This document shows, in pieces, positions 9,514-23,370 of a DNA stretch of 64,000 bases. Below the pieces are notes generated by a model, which saw only the letters and a list, made by a program, of their open reading frames with translations, was not told where the DNA came from and ran no database searches. The DNA lies in assembly GCA_030651895.1 (NCBI GenBank), contig JAUSBR010000014.1, positions 1 through 64,000 of the forward strand, written 5' to 3'. Position 1 is the stretch's first letter. Each line of letters starts with the position of its first letter. The position numbers and the translations under genes are program-made. Origin of the DNA: Sideroxyarcus sp. GTDB taxonomy: Bacteria; Pseudomonadota; Gammaproteobacteria; Burkholderiales; Gallionellaceae.

Positions 9514-9526
9514 AGCAAGAATCGCC

Positions 9527-10147
9527 ATGACCCGTATCAAGATCTGCGGTATCACCCGCGAGCAGGATGTGCTGGCTGTCGCCGATAGCGGCGCGGACGC
9601 GCTCGGGCTGGTGTTCTACGAGAAAAGCCCGCGCCATGTCGGCACGGAACAAGCCGCGAAGTTGGCAGGCGCTGTGCCGCCGTTCGTTACCGTGGTCGGC
9701 CTGTTCGTGAACCCATCTGTCGCCTACGTGCGCGAAGTGCTGGCAAAAGTCCCGCTGGATCTGTTGCAGTTCCACGGCGAAGAAACTCCCGAGTTCTGCC
9801 GCCAGTTCGGCAGGCCTTACCTGAAGGCGATTCGGGTCAAGGCGGGGGTGGATTTGGTAGAATGCGCAGCTCGTTATGCTGACGCTCAGGGGCTGTTGCT
9901 GGATGCCTACGTGGAGGGCACGCAGGGCGGCACAGGAGAATCGTTCGACTGGGCGTTGATCCCGCGGAAGTTGCCTTTGCCGGTGATTCTGTCCGGCGGT
10001 TTGCATGCGGGCAATGTGGCGCAGGCGATCAAACAAGTCAGACCTTACGCGGTGGATGTGTCCAGCGGCGTGGAGGCGAGCAAAGGTATCAAGGATGTGG
10101 CGAAGGTCGCCGCGTTCATCAAAGAGGTCAAGAGCATTGAGTTATAA
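9527..10147 (+). CDS. trpF: Phosphoribosylanthranilate isomerase
   Basis: Catalyses the Amadori rearrangement of N-(5-phosphoribosyl)anthranilate in tryptophan synthesis. 206 residues starting [14 protein letters not shown], with catalytic Cys7 in KICGIT. The general-acid Asp is in the central part ([15 protein letters not shown]), and the phosphate-binding loop is [10 protein letters not shown]. The ATG at 9527 is the first that gives a normal TrpF N terminus. Its 3' end overlaps the proposed trpB start by 11 bases. Confidence 0.97.
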   Translation: MTRIKICGITREQDVLAVADSGADALGLVFYEKSPRHVGTEQAAKLAGAVPPFVTVVGLFVNPSVAYVREVLAKVPLDLLQFHGEETPEFCRQFGRPYLKAIRVKAGVDLVECAARYADAQGLLLDAYVEGTQGGTGESFDWALIPRKLPLPVILSGGLHAGNVAQAIKQVRPYAVDVSSGVEASKGIKDVAKVAAFIKEVKSIEL

Positions 10148-11336
10148 CTATCCAGACAGCAGCGGCCACTTCGAGCAGTTCGGCGGCATCTACATGGCCG
10201 AGACGCTCATCCCCGCTGTGGAAGAGCTGCGCCAGCAATACCTGCGCTTCCGCGACGATCCAGAATTCAAGGCTGAGTTCGCCTATGAGCTGAAGCACTA
10301 CGTCGGCCGTCCCAGCCCCATCTATCACGCCAAACGCCTGTCGGAGAGTCTGGGCGGTGCACAGATCTACCTGAAGCGCGAAGACCTTAACCACACCGGC
10401 GCGCACAAGATCAACAACGCCATCGGCCAGGCTTTGCTCGCCAAGCGCATGGGCAAGAAGCGCGTCATCGCCGAGACTGGCGCGGGCATGCATGGCGTGG
10501 CGACCGCCACCGTGGCGGCGCGCTTCGGCATGGAATGCATCGTCTACATGGGCGCGGAAGACATCCAGCGCCAGGCGCCCAATGTGTTCCGCATGAAGTT
10601 GCTGGGTGCGACGGTTGTTCCCGTGGAGAGCGGTTCCAGGACACTCAAGGATGCTTGCAACGAAGCCATCCGCGACTGGGTTACCAACGTCGAGAGCACC
10701 TTCTACATCTTCGGCACGGCGGCGGGTCCGCATCCGTACCCGATGATGGTGCGCGATTTCCAGTGCGTCATCGGCAACGAGGCCAAAGTACAGATGCCCG
10801 AGATGATCGGTCGCCAGCCGGATGCGGTGATTGCCTGCGTGGGCGGCGGCTCCAATGCGATCGGCTTGTTCCATCCCTATATCGAAGAGAAAAGCGTGCA
10901 GATCATCGGCGTGGAAGCGGGCGGTCACGGCATCGCCTCGGGCAAACATGCCGCACCGCTCACCGGCAACGCCAAGGTCGGCGTGTTGCACGGCAACAAG
11001 GTCTACCTGATGCAGGACGAGAACGGCCAGATCATCGAGACGCATTCCATCTCCGCCGGACTGGACTACCCCGGCGTTGGTCCCGAGCATTGCCTGTTGA
11101 AAGACATCGGTCGCGCGCAATACGTCGCCATCAACGACGACGAAGCCATTGCAGCCTTCGATGCGCTGTGCCGTTTCGAAGGCATCATCCCCGCACTGGA
11201 ATCCAGCCATGCGCTGGCGCATGCGATCAAGATCGCGCCGGGCATGAGCAAGGATAAAGTGTTGTTGGTGAACCTCTCCGGTCGCGGCGACAAGGACATG
11301 AATACCGTGGCGAAATTGAAGGGCATCACGCTATGA
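10137..11336 (+). CDS. trpB: Tryptophan synthase beta chain (TTG start)
   Basis: Condenses indole with serine using pyridoxal phosphate. With a TTG start at 10137 the product is 399 residues beginning (M)[16 protein letters not shown], as expected for TrpB. AGAGG at 10123-10127 gives a nine-base spacing to the TTG; no in-frame ATG lies nearby except ones implying a long unrelated extension. The cofactor Lys91 is in [13 protein letters not shown], and the phosphate loop is [10 protein letters not shown]. It overlaps trpF by 11 bases and trpA by four (ATGA), so the three trp genes are translationally coupled. Confidence 0.97.
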   Translation: MSYNYPDSSGHFEQFGGIYMAETLIPAVEELRQQYLRFRDDPEFKAEFAYELKHYVGRPSPIYHAKRLSESLGGAQIYLKREDLNHTGAHKINNAIGQALLAKRMGKKRVIAETGAGMHGVATATVAARFGMECIVYMGAEDIQRQAPNVFRMKLLGATVVPVESGSRTLKDACNEAIRDWVTNVESTFYIFGTAAGPHPYPMMVRDFQCVIGNEAKVQMPEMIGRQPDAVIACVGGGSNAIGLFHPYIEEKSVQIIGVEAGGHGIASGKHAAPLTGNAKVGVLHGNKVYLMQDENGQIIETHSISAGLDYPGVGPEHCLLKDIGRAQYVAINDDEAIAAFDALCRFEGIIPALESSHALAHAIKIAPGMSKDKVLLVNLSGRGDKDMNTVAKLKGITL

Positions 11337-12130
11337 GCCGCATCGATACGACCTTCGCCAAACTGAAACAGCAGCAGCGCAAGGCGCTCATCCCCTTCAT
11401 CACCGCAGGCGATCCATCGCAGCAACTCACCGTGCCGCTGATGCACGGTCTGGTGGCTGCGGGCGCGGATGTGCTCGAACTGGGTGTGCCGTTCTCCGAT
11501 CCGATGGCGGACGGCCCCACCATCCAGCGTGCTTCCGAGCGCGCGCTCAAGAACGGTATGTCGCTGCGCGGTGTGCTGGGCATGGTGGCAGAGTTTCGCA
11601 AGCAGGATGCAGCAACCCCGGTGGTGCTGATGGGCTACGGCAACCCGATTGAGGCGATGGGCTGGGAGATTTTCGCGCAGCGTTGCGCGGAAGTCGGCGT
11701 GGACGGCGTGCTGACGGTGGATTTTCCGCCGGAAGAGAGCCACGAAGCGTTCGAGCATCTGCAGCGCCACAACATCGCGCCCATCTTTCTGCTGGCACCG
11801 ACCACCAACGAGGCGCGCATTGAACAGGTCGCCAAGCTGGCGCGCGGCTATGTATATTACGTCTCGCTCAAGGGCGTCACCGGCGCGGGCAACCTCGACC
11901 TGTCGGCCATCGAACAGAAGCTGCCGCAACTGCGCAAGCACATCAAGCTGCCCATCGGCGTCGGCTTCGGCATCCGCGATGCGGCGACGGCCAGGGCGGT
12001 AGCAAAATTGTGCGACGGCGTGGTGGTGGGTAGCCGCATCGTGCAGGAAATCGAGGATTCGACCGAAAAAAATGTAGTCGCCAATGTGGGCAAATTGGTG
12101 AAAGAATTACGTCAGGCGATAGATCAATAA
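11333..12130 (+). CDS. trpA: Tryptophan synthase alpha chain
   Basis: Cleaves indole-3-glycerol phosphate and passes indole to TrpB. 265 residues; catalytic Glu49 and Asp60 are in the stretch [17 protein letters not shown], and the phosphate site [13 protein letters not shown] is near the C terminus. The start overlaps the trpB stop. accD follows after 13 bases, the usual betaproteobacterial order. trpE, trpG, trpD and trpC are not in the window. Confidence 0.98.
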   Translation: MSRIDTTFAKLKQQQRKALIPFITAGDPSQQLTVPLMHGLVAAGADVLELGVPFSDPMADGPTIQRASERALKNGMSLRGVLGMVAEFRKQDAATPVVLMGYGNPIEAMGWEIFAQRCAEVGVDGVLTVDFPPEESHEAFEHLQRHNIAPIFLLAPTTNEARIEQVAKLARGYVYYVSLKGVTGAGNLDLSAIEQKLPQLRKHIKLPIGVGFGIRDAATARAVAKLCDGVVVGSRIVQEIEDSTEKNVVANVGKLVKELRQAIDQ

Positions 12131-12143
12131 AGAGGAGAACGAT

Positions 12144-13028
12144 ATGAGCTGGTTCCAAAAACTGTTACCGCCCAAGATCAAGCGCAGGGGAGAGGCCGAC
12201 GCCAAGAAGAGCGTGCCGGATGGTCTGTGGCACAAATGCCCGTCCTGCCAGGCAGTGCTGTATCACGCCGACCTGGAAAAGAACTTCAGCGTCTGCCCCA
12301 AGTGCAGCCACCATCACCGCATCGGCGCGCGTACCCGTCTCGACTGGCTGCTGGATAGTGAAGGCCGTTTCGAGATCGGCTCGGAAGTACTGTCGGTCGA
12401 TACCCTGAAATTCAAGGACCAGAAGAAATACAGCGACCGTCTGGTCGAGGCGAAAAAGAAGACCGATGAAGACGATGCGCTGATCGTGCTGCAGGGCAGC
12501 ATCCATGCCTTGCCTGTCGTGGTCGCCGCGTTCGAGTTCGACTTCATGGGCGGCTCCATGGGCTCGGTCGTCGGCGAACGTTTCGTGCGCGGCGTGCAGG
12601 TCGCGCTGGAACAGCAATGCCCCTTCGTCTGCTACTCCGCCAGCGGCGGTGCGCGCATGCAGGAAGGCCTGCTGTCGCTGATGCAGATGGCCAAGACCAG
12701 CGCCGCGCTCACCCAGTTGAGCGAAGCACGCCTACCCTTCATCTCCGTACTCACCGACCCGACCATGGGTGGCGTCTCCGCCAGCTTCGCCTTCCTCGGT
12801 GACGTGGTCATCGCCGAACCTGGCGCGCTGATCGGCTTCGCTGGTGCGCGTGTGATCCAGCAGACCGTGCGCGAGACCTTGCCCGATGGTTTCCAGCGTG
12901 CCGAGTTCCTGCTCGAACACGGCGCCATCGACATGATCGTTGATCGCCGCCAGATGCGCGACCAACTGGCTACGTTGATCACCCTGCTGACCAAGCAGGA
13001 TGCGGTTGCGAAGCTGGAGGCGGCGTAA
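12144..13028 (+). CDS. accD: Acetyl-CoA carboxylase carboxyltransferase subunit beta
   Basis: Beta subunit of the carboxyltransferase that makes malonyl-CoA for fatty-acid synthesis; AccA is elsewhere. 294 residues, with the N-terminal zinc ribbon formed by Cys32, Cys35, Cys51 and Cys54, then the crotonase-fold carboxyltransferase core ([47 protein letters not shown]). A strong AGGAGA precedes the ATG. Confidence 0.98.
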   Translation: MSWFQKLLPPKIKRRGEADAKKSVPDGLWHKCPSCQAVLYHADLEKNFSVCPKCSHHHRIGARTRLDWLLDSEGRFEIGSEVLSVDTLKFKDQKKYSDRLVEAKKKTDEDDALIVLQGSIHALPVVVAAFEFDFMGGSMGSVVGERFVRGVQVALEQQCPFVCYSASGGARMQEGLLSLMQMAKTSAALTQLSEARLPFISVLTDPTMGGVSASFAFLGDVVIAEPGALIGFAGARVIQQTVRETLPDGFQRAEFLLEHGAIDMIVDRRQMRDQLATLITLLTKQDAVAKLEAA

Positions 13029-13040
13029 TCTTCAGTTCAG

Positions 13041-13067
13041 TGATCAGCGGGGAAGCCTCGCTGATCA
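13041..13067 (+). other. Hairpin between accD and folC
   Basis: TGATCAGCG (13041-13049) and CGCTGATCA (13059-13067) form a perfect 9-bp stem, extendable by three inner pairs to a 3-base loop. Only TTCTCT follows, so if it terminates it does so weakly. It may set relative expression of accD and folC, or protect the upstream mRNA 3' end. Confidence 0.4.
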
Positions 13068-13086
13068 TTCTCTAGTCGGTGATGAA

Positions 13087-14352
13087 ATGCCTACTTCCCT
13101 GGCCGACTGGCTAAGCTACCTAGAATCCCTTCACCCCAAAACCATCGCCCTCGGCCTTGAGCGCGTGGTGCAAGTCAAACAACGTCTCGATCTGCAACCC
13201 GATTTCCCCGTCATCGTCGTCGGCGGCACCAACGGCAAGGGCTCGGTGTGCGCGATGCTGGAAGCCATCCTCCATGCCGCCGGCTACAAGGTCGGCTGCT
13301 ACACCTCGCCGCATCTGCTGGATTACAACGAGCGCGTGCGCGTCGCCAAACAGCAGGCGAGCGATGCGGAGTTGTGTGCTTCGTTCGAACAGATCGAGCA
13401 GGTGCGCGGCGATATCGCGCTGACCTATTTCGAGTTCGGCACGCTGGCGGCGATGCAGTGCTTCATCTCGCACAAGGTGGATGTCGCCATCCTCGAGGTC
13501 GGGTTGGGCGGCCGATTGGATGCGGTGAATGTGTTCGACGCCGATGTCGCGGTGGTGACCAGTGTGGATATCGACCATGTCGATTATCTGGGTGATACGC
13601 GCGAAAAGATCGCCTTCGAGAAGGCCGGAATCTTCCGCAAGGGCAAAGTAGCCATCTGTGCTGACGGCAATGTGCCGCAGGCGTTGCGCCAGCATGCGCA
13701 GCAGATCGGCGCGGAGTTGTGGTGCATAGGCAGCGAGTTCGGATTCCTCAAACATGACGGGCAGTGGGACTATCGCAGCAAGGCTGGATCGCGCAGCGCC
13801 TTGCCATACCCGGCTTTGCGCGGGGCGTTCCAGTTGAACAACGCCAGCGCCGTGCTGGCGGCGCTGGATGCGCTCAGGGACAATCTGCCCGTGAACATGG
13901 GGGTGATCCGGCGCGGGCTGGTCGAGGTGGAGTTGGCCGGGCGCTTCCAGTTCATTCCGGGTAAACCGCAGCTCATTCTTGATGTGGCGCACAACCCGCA
14001 TGCGGCGCGCTCGCTGGCGCAGAATCTGGCCAACCTGCCGCCCGCAAAGACCTTTGCCGTGTTCGCCATGCTCAAGGACAAGGATATGGCCGGGGTGGTG
14101 CAGGCGCTGGATCCGCACGTCGACGAATGGCTGGTGGCGGGCATAGCTGCGCCGCGCGGGGCGACGGCTGCCGAACTGGCGCAGGTGTTGCGGGATAACC
14201 GTGTCCGCGGTGCGGTCCGGGTCTGCGATTCCATAGCAAGTGCGCTGCATGAGGCCAGCAATCGCGCGGGCGAAAATGATAGAATCGCGGCGTTCGGTTC
14301 CTTTTACACAGTGGCGGAAGTGATGCGCGTGCGCGGCCTGCGCTGCGGCTGA
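13087..14352 (+). CDS. folC: Bifunctional folylpolyglutamate/dihydrofolate synthase
   Basis: Adds glutamate to dihydropteroate and to folates with ATP. 421 residues from the ATG at 13087. The P-loop GGTNGKGS lies at residues 46-53, followed by CYTSPHLLDYNERVR, the Mur-ligase-like EVGLGGRLDAVN, and DVAHNPHAA in the C-terminal domain. This start is preferred to an in-frame ATG at 13000, which would overlap the end of accD and add an unrelated N terminus. The SPOR gene begins 18 bases downstream. Confidence 0.96.
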   Translation: MPTSLADWLSYLESLHPKTIALGLERVVQVKQRLDLQPDFPVIVVGGTNGKGSVCAMLEAILHAAGYKVGCYTSPHLLDYNERVRVAKQQASDAELCASFEQIEQVRGDIALTYFEFGTLAAMQCFISHKVDVAILEVGLGGRLDAVNVFDADVAVVTSVDIDHVDYLGDTREKIAFEKAGIFRKGKVAICADGNVPQALRQHAQQIGAELWCIGSEFGFLKHDGQWDYRSKAGSRSALPYPALRGAFQLNNASAVLAALDALRDNLPVNMGVIRRGLVEVELAGRFQFIPGKPQLILDVAHNPHAARSLAQNLANLPPAKTFAVFAMLKDKDMAGVVQALDPHVDEWLVAGIAAPRGATAAELAQVLRDNRVRGAVRVCDSIASALHEASNRAGENDRIAAFGSFYTVAEVMRVRGLRCG

Positions 14353-14370
14353 TCTTCCCGGGAAAATACG

Positions 14371-15006
14371 ATGGCAAAACAGCTTTCTACAGAAGAAGAG
14401 TTAAATATCAAGCGCCAATCGCGTCGCCGACTGATCGGTGCAGTGACACTGGTCGTGGTGGTGGTGATCTTCCTGCCCATCGTGTTCGACAGCGAGCAGT
14501 CGCCGACCGCGGGCAATAACATCGAGTTGCGCATTCCGGACAAGGACAAGGTGCCGGAGTTCCAGCCCAAGATCGATCTGCCCCAGATCGACAAGATGGC
14601 ATCCGAGGTCGAGGCTGCTCCGGTAGTAGCAAGCGCGCCGGTCGCGGTCAGTGCGCCCGCTGCGGTGCCCGCTCCGGTGGTGGTCAAGCCGGCCGTCACC
14701 CCTCCCGCCGTGACCAAACCCAAGACTGAAGTCAAACCCAAGGTGGAAAGCAAGCCCGCCGCCAAGCCGCAAGCCGCCGTGCCGAAGACGGGCTGGGGTG
14801 TGCAGGTCGGCGCATTCGCGAATATCGATACTGCCAAGAGCCTGCAAGCCAAGCTGAGCAAGCAGGGATATCACGCTTATACGGAAAAAGCAGGAAACGT
14901 CACGCGCGTGCGTATTGGCAGTTATCCGACGCGCGAGGCTGCAGAAAAGGTGCAGGTCAAGCTGGTAGCGCAGGGAACGCAGGCCAACGTGGTCAGCCTC
15001 GAATAA
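14371..15006 (+). CDS. dedD: SPOR-domain membrane protein (DedD-like)
   Basis: 211 residues: a short cytoplasmic N terminus, one membrane helix near residues 23-40 (LIGAVTLVVVVVIFLPIVF), a Pro/Ala/Val/Lys-rich periplasmic linker with repeated KP and AP motifs, and a C-terminal SPOR domain (about 140-211, beginning GWGVQVGAFANIDTA). SPOR domains bind denuded septal peptidoglycan, so this is probably a division-site protein like DedD. The folC-dedD-cvpA-purF order is conserved in betaproteobacteria. Confidence 0.92.
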   Translation: MAKQLSTEEELNIKRQSRRRLIGAVTLVVVVVIFLPIVFDSEQSPTAGNNIELRIPDKDKVPEFQPKIDLPQIDKMASEVEAAPVVASAPVAVSAPAAVPAPVVVKPAVTPPAVTKPKTEVKPKVESKPAAKPQAAVPKTGWGVQVGAFANIDTAKSLQAKLSKQGYHAYTEKAGNVTRVRIGSYPTREAAEKVQVKLVAQGTQANVVSLE

Positions 15007-15016
15007 AGGTCAGCCG

Positions 15017-15496
15017 GTGACGTCGTTCGATTACGCGGTCATTGCGGTCGTCATACTTTCGGCGTTGGTGGGTTGGTGGCGCGGCTTCATGTACGAGCTG
15101 TTCTCGCTGATCGGCTGGCTGGCGGCGTACATCGTGGCGCGCACGTTCACCGATCAAGCGCTGCCGTTCGTACCCGAGGCGGTCGGAGCAGCGCATCTGC
15201 GTTCGGCGGCGGCGTTTGCGGCGCTTTTCATCGCGACGCTGATCGTCGGCGCTTTGTTCGCCTGGTTTTTGGCGCGGCTGGCGAAGTTCGCCGGACTGTC
15301 GGGCATGGACGGCAAGTTCGGCGCGATATTCGGCATGCTGCGCGGCGGCTTGGTGGTGATCGCGCTGGTGTGGCTGGGCGGGCTGACCGATCTGCCGCAA
15401 CTGCCGTTCTGGCGCGATGCGCTGACGAGCAAGCCGCTGCAGGAAGCTGCGCTGTACGCGAAAGATTATCTGCCGCAGGACGCGGTGAAAAAGTAA
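15017..15496 (+). CDS. cvpA: CvpA family membrane protein
   Basis: 159-residue inner-membrane protein with four hydrophobic segments (near 5-22, 27-45, 62-84, 100-120) and the family pattern beginning MTSFDYAVIAVVILSALVGW. The gene next to purF in many proteobacteria is CvpA, first linked to colicin V production; its molecular role is unsettled. The GTG start is preceded by AAAGG, and an upstream ATG is absent. Confidence 0.93.
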   Translation: MTSFDYAVIAVVILSALVGWWRGFMYELFSLIGWLAAYIVARTFTDQALPFVPEAVGAAHLRSAAAFAALFIATLIVGALFAWFLARLAKFAGLSGMDGKFGAIFGMLRGGLVVIALVWLGGLTDLPQLPFWRDALTSKPLQEAALYAKDYLPQDAVKK

Positions 15497-15523
15497 CACT
15501 GGATCAACTAACCGGAACGAATC

Positions 15524-17050
<1,527 letters not shown>

Positions 17051-17052
17051 GT

Positions 17053-17077
17053 TGACACTGCCGCAAGGCGGGTGTTA
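17053..17077 (+). terminator. Hairpin immediately after purF
   Basis: ACAC-T-GCC (17055-17062) pairs with GGC-G-GTGT across a GCAA tetraloop, starting five bases past the purF stop and followed by TACTTTCC. The U-tract is weak. It may be the purF 3' end or the first helix of the metZ leader. Confidence 0.35.
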
Positions 17078-17129
17078 CTTTCCGTCTGCGCCGATTTGAG
17101 GAACAGCTTGCGGGCGCATTACAAATACA

Positions 17130-17177
17130 GCTAAAGCGAGGGAGACCCGGTTTAGCGCTAAGCTTTCCGGGTTTTTT
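17130..17177 (+). promoter_or_regulatory. Terminator with alternative pairing upstream of metZ
   Basis: ACCCGG (17145-17150) pairs with CCGGGT (17167-17172), and the U-run begins at 17172, a good intrinsic terminator ending 44 bases before the metZ ATG. An alternative helix, GCTAAA (17130-17135) with TTTAGC (17151-17156), encloses GGG-AGA-CCC and uses bases of the terminator's left arm and loop, so the two structures are mutually exclusive. That geometry is what a transcription attenuator or riboswitch shows. A simple terminator for purF is the plainer reading. Confidence 0.55.
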
Positions 17178-17221
17178 ATTTGGCGGCATGTCGGCGTGGA
17201 CAGGCCGCAAGGACGAAGAGA

Positions 17222-18388
17222 ATGACCGATACCTATCAACCTGAGACATTGGCGGTTCGCGCCGGTGGTGTGCAAAGCCAGTTCCATGAGCACAGCGAAG
17301 CCTTGTTCCTGACCTCGAGCTTCACCTTCGACAATGCGGAGCAGGCAGCCAAGCGCTTCATCGGCGAGGAGCCGGGCAACATCTACGCGCGCTTCACCAA
17401 TCCCACTGTGACCATGTTCGAAGAACGCCTGGCCGCGCTGGAAGGTGCCGAGCAATGTGTGGCGGTGGCTTCCGGCATGGCCGCCATTCTGGCGACCTGC
17501 ATGGGTCTGCTGAAGGCGGGCGACCATATCGTCGCGTCGCGCAGCCTGTTCGGTGCCACCATCAACACCTTCAACAACTACTTCAAGAAGTTCGGCGTGG
17601 AGACCACCTACGTCTCCGCCACTGATGTCGCCGAGTGGAAGGCAGCGGTGCGCCCGAACACGAAACTGTTCTTCCTGGAGACACCCTCCAATCCGCTGAC
17701 CGAGATTTCCGATATCGCGGCCATCGCGACCGTGGCGAAAGCTTGCGGCGCTTTGCTCGCGGTGGACAATTGTTTCTGCACGCCCATCCTGCAACGCCCG
17801 CTGGAACAGGGCGCGGACATCGTGATCCATTCCGCCACCAAATACATCGACGGCCAGGGCCGCGTGCTGGGCGGTGCGGTGTTGGGTAGCAAGAAGCTGA
17901 TGGAGCCGGTGTACGGTTTCCTGCGCACTACCGGTCCGACCATGAGCGCCTTCAACGCCTGGGTGTTCCTGAAAGGGCTGGAGACGCTCAAGCTGCGCAT
18001 GGATGCGCACTCGGCCTCCGCACTGCAACTGGCGCAATGGCTGGAACAGCAGCCCAATGTGGCGCGCGTGTTCTATCCCGGTCTGCCGTCGCATCCGCAG
18101 CACGCACTGGCGATGAAGCAGCAGAAGACCGGCGGCGGCATCGTCGCGTTCGAGGTGAAGGGCGGCAAGGCGGCTGCCTGGAAGGTGATCGACAACACGA
18201 AGATGCTATCCATCACCGCCAATCTGGGCGACACCAAGACCACCATCACCCATCCGGCGAGCACCACGCACGCACGCATCACGCCGGAAGCGCGGGCAGC
18301 AGCGGGGATCACCGAAGGACTCATCCGCATTGCGGTGGGTCTGGAAGCAGTCATCGATATCCAGAACGATCTGGCACGGGGGCTGTGA
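17222..18388 (+). CDS. metZ: O-succinylhomoserine sulfhydrylase
   Basis: Pyridoxal-phosphate enzyme that makes homocysteine directly from O-succinylhomoserine and sulfide in methionine synthesis. 388 residues; the cofactor Lys207 is in SATKYIDGQGRVLGG, and YARFTNPTVTMFEERLAALEGAE is the expected N-terminal signature of the Cys/Met metabolism family. MetZ rather than MetB is inferred from family resemblance and from the purF-metZ neighbourhood typical of betaproteobacteria. The ATG at 17222 follows AAGGACGAAGAGA. A structured leader with a terminator lies upstream, and pncC begins two bases after the stop. Confidence 0.93.
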   Translation: MTDTYQPETLAVRAGGVQSQFHEHSEALFLTSSFTFDNAEQAAKRFIGEEPGNIYARFTNPTVTMFEERLAALEGAEQCVAVASGMAAILATCMGLLKAGDHIVASRSLFGATINTFNNYFKKFGVETTYVSATDVAEWKAAVRPNTKLFFLETPSNPLTEISDIAAIATVAKACGALLAVDNCFCTPILQRPLEQGADIVIHSATKYIDGQGRVLGGAVLGSKKLMEPVYGFLRTTGPTMSAFNAWVFLKGLETLKLRMDAHSASALQLAQWLEQQPNVARVFYPGLPSHPQHALAMKQQKTGGGIVAFEVKGGKAAAWKVIDNTKMLSITANLGDTKTTITHPASTTHARITPEARAAAGITEGLIRIAVGLEAVIDIQNDLARGL

Positions 18389-18390
18389 AG

Positions 18391-18933
18391 ATGAGGCGAG
18401 CCAAGAAAAAACCAGCGCGGCCTGCCGTCGTCAGCGCACCGGAATCGGGTCTGCTGGCGCGCCAGGTCGGCGAGGCGCTCATGCAGTACGGCATGACGCT
18501 GGTGACGGCGGAATCCTGTACCGGCGGCGGTGTCGCGCAGGCGGTCACCCGCATCTCGGGCAGCTCGGCCTGGTTCGATAGAGGTTTCGTGACCTACTCG
18601 AACGAATCGAAAGAAGAGATGCTGGGCGTTTCGCCGGAGACATTGGAGCAACACGGCGCAGTGAGCGAGGCGACCGTGCGCGAGATGGCCGACGGCGCTA
18701 TGCAGTACAGCCGCGCCAAAGTTGCGCTGTCGGTGAGCGGCATTGCCGGGCCCACCGGCGGCACGCCGGAGAAGCCGGTCGGCACGGTCTGGTTCGCCTG
18801 GGCGACCGGCGACAATGTGCAAACGGCCTGCCATCAACTCTCCGGTGATCGCGACGCCATTCGCGCGAAAGCCGTGCAAATCTCCCTTCAGGGTGTAATC
18901 AACCTGTTGAATGGCATCATAAAAATAGCCTGA
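18391..18933 (+). CDS. pncC: Nicotinamide-nucleotide amidohydrolase (CinA C-terminal domain)
   Basis: 180-residue stand-alone CinA C-terminal domain protein, which deamidates nicotinamide mononucleotide to nicotinate mononucleotide in NAD recycling. Family motifs visible: LVTAESCTGGGVAQAVTRI, GFVTYSNESKEEMLGV, and SGIAGPTGGTPEKPVGTVW. A Lys/Arg-rich extension of about 20 residues precedes the domain. It is translated right after metZ, and recA follows 83 bases later, the common cinA-recA adjacency. Confidence 0.93.
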   Translation: MRRAKKKPARPAVVSAPESGLLARQVGEALMQYGMTLVTAESCTGGGVAQAVTRISGSSAWFDRGFVTYSNESKEEMLGVSPETLEQHGAVSEATVREMADGAMQYSRAKVALSVSGIAGPTGGTPEKPVGTVWFAWATGDNVQTACHQLSGDRDAIRAKAVQISLQGVINLLNGIIKIA

Positions 18934-18943
18934 TTCACAAAGA

Positions 18944-18955
18944 GAACGAACGTTC
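18944..18955 (+). promoter_or_regulatory. LexA-binding site (Gallionella-type SOS box)
   Basis: GAACGAACGTTC, flanked by A and T (arms AGAAC/GTTCT around GAAC), lies 61 bases before the recA ATG and just upstream of the predicted -35. It equals the LexA consensus reported for Sideroxydans lithotrophicus and shared by Gallionella and other Nitrosomonadales, and resembles the Bacillus box. There is no CTGT-N8-ACAG in the gap. Confidence 0.85.
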
Positions 18956-18984
18956 TGTACAAGTCCGAATTGTTGTGCCACAAT
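18956..18984 (+). promoter_or_regulatory. Predicted recA promoter
   Basis: TGTACA at 18956-18961, a 17-base spacer, and an extended -10 (TGC then CACAAT, 18979-18984). The SOS box abuts the -35 on its upstream side, so bound LexA would block RNA polymerase. Transcription would start about 25 bases before the ATG. Confidence 0.5.
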
Positions 18985-19016
18985 CCGCCCCATCGAATTT
19001 TTGAAAGGGGAACAAA

Positions 19017-20019
<1,003 letters not shown>

Positions 20020-20042
<23 letters not shown>

Positions 20043-20493
20043 ATTAAGCCTGCGTGTCCGCGCCATGCGGTATCTGGCGCGGCGCGAGCATAGCCGTGCC
20101 GAACTGCAGGGCAAGTTGCAGCCGTACGTGCTGGAAGGCGAGGACCTCGAAGCCGTTCTGGACGAGCTGGAGAAACGCAACTGGCTTTCCGATTCACGCG
20201 CCGTCACGCTATTTGTTGATACCAAGCGCGGCCGCTTCGGCAGCCAGCGCATCGCCCACGAACTCCGCCAGAAAGGTATCGCCGAGAACCTGATCGCCGA
20301 TGCCATGCCGCAATTGAAGGAAACCGAACTCGATGCGGCACGCGAGGTGTGGCAAAGGAAGTTCGGTATTTCCCCTGCAGACCCCAAGGAAAAAGCCAGG
20401 CAGATACGTTTTCTGCAGTCGCGCGGATTCGCTATGGAAGTCATCTTCAAGGTGCTGAAGCTTTCCTCCGCAACGGAGGAGGGCGAGTACTGA
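20020..20493 (+). CDS. recX: RecA regulator RecX
   Basis: Small helical-repeat protein that limits RecA filament growth. From a GTG at 20020 it has 157 residues and begins [16 protein letters not shown], retaining the family's N-terminal [20 protein letters not shown] pattern. The only nearby ATG (20065) would remove SLRVRA, part of that pattern, so GTG is preferred although its ribosome binding site is not obvious. It overlaps recA by 23 bases and probably shares its SOS-controlled transcript. Confidence 0.88.
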
Positions 20494-20520
20494 CACGTTG
20501 TGCCGATTTTGGGCGTCAAA

Positions 20521-20557
20521 TGGTATGATTCATGCCTTGATGCCGCCATTCTGGCGG
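20521..20557 (+). promoter_or_regulatory. Possible alaS promoter -10 and leader hairpin
   Basis: An extended -10 (TGG then TATGAT, 20524-20529) lies 65 bases before the alaS ATG without a convincing -35. It is followed by a small hairpin, CCGCC (20543-20547) with GGCGG (20553-20557), then TGTATTTG. The hairpin could be a weak recX terminator or part of the alaS leader. Confidence 0.35.
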
Positions 20558-20594
20558 TGTATTTGTTGAATGAATCGCATCGATTGGTGTCCAG

Positions 20595-23216
<2,622 letters not shown>

Positions 23217-23370
23217 TAGAGAAGCACCTGAAGTTCTAGCGCATTCGGAGTCTGGTCCGGTTGCCAAGGCGGTCGTTGCAGGTGTAGGGTTGCACACGGA
23301 TCGGGGATCACCATGCTTGCATGGTTGTCCGAGTGGTTGATTCCTGATAATTCAGAAGGCGAAGCTGGTG

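Noticed and set aside
10005-10136. Longer trpB with a 44-residue N-terminal extension from ATG 10005
   Set aside because: The extension is Arg-rich, out of frame within trpF, and unlike any TrpB N terminus.
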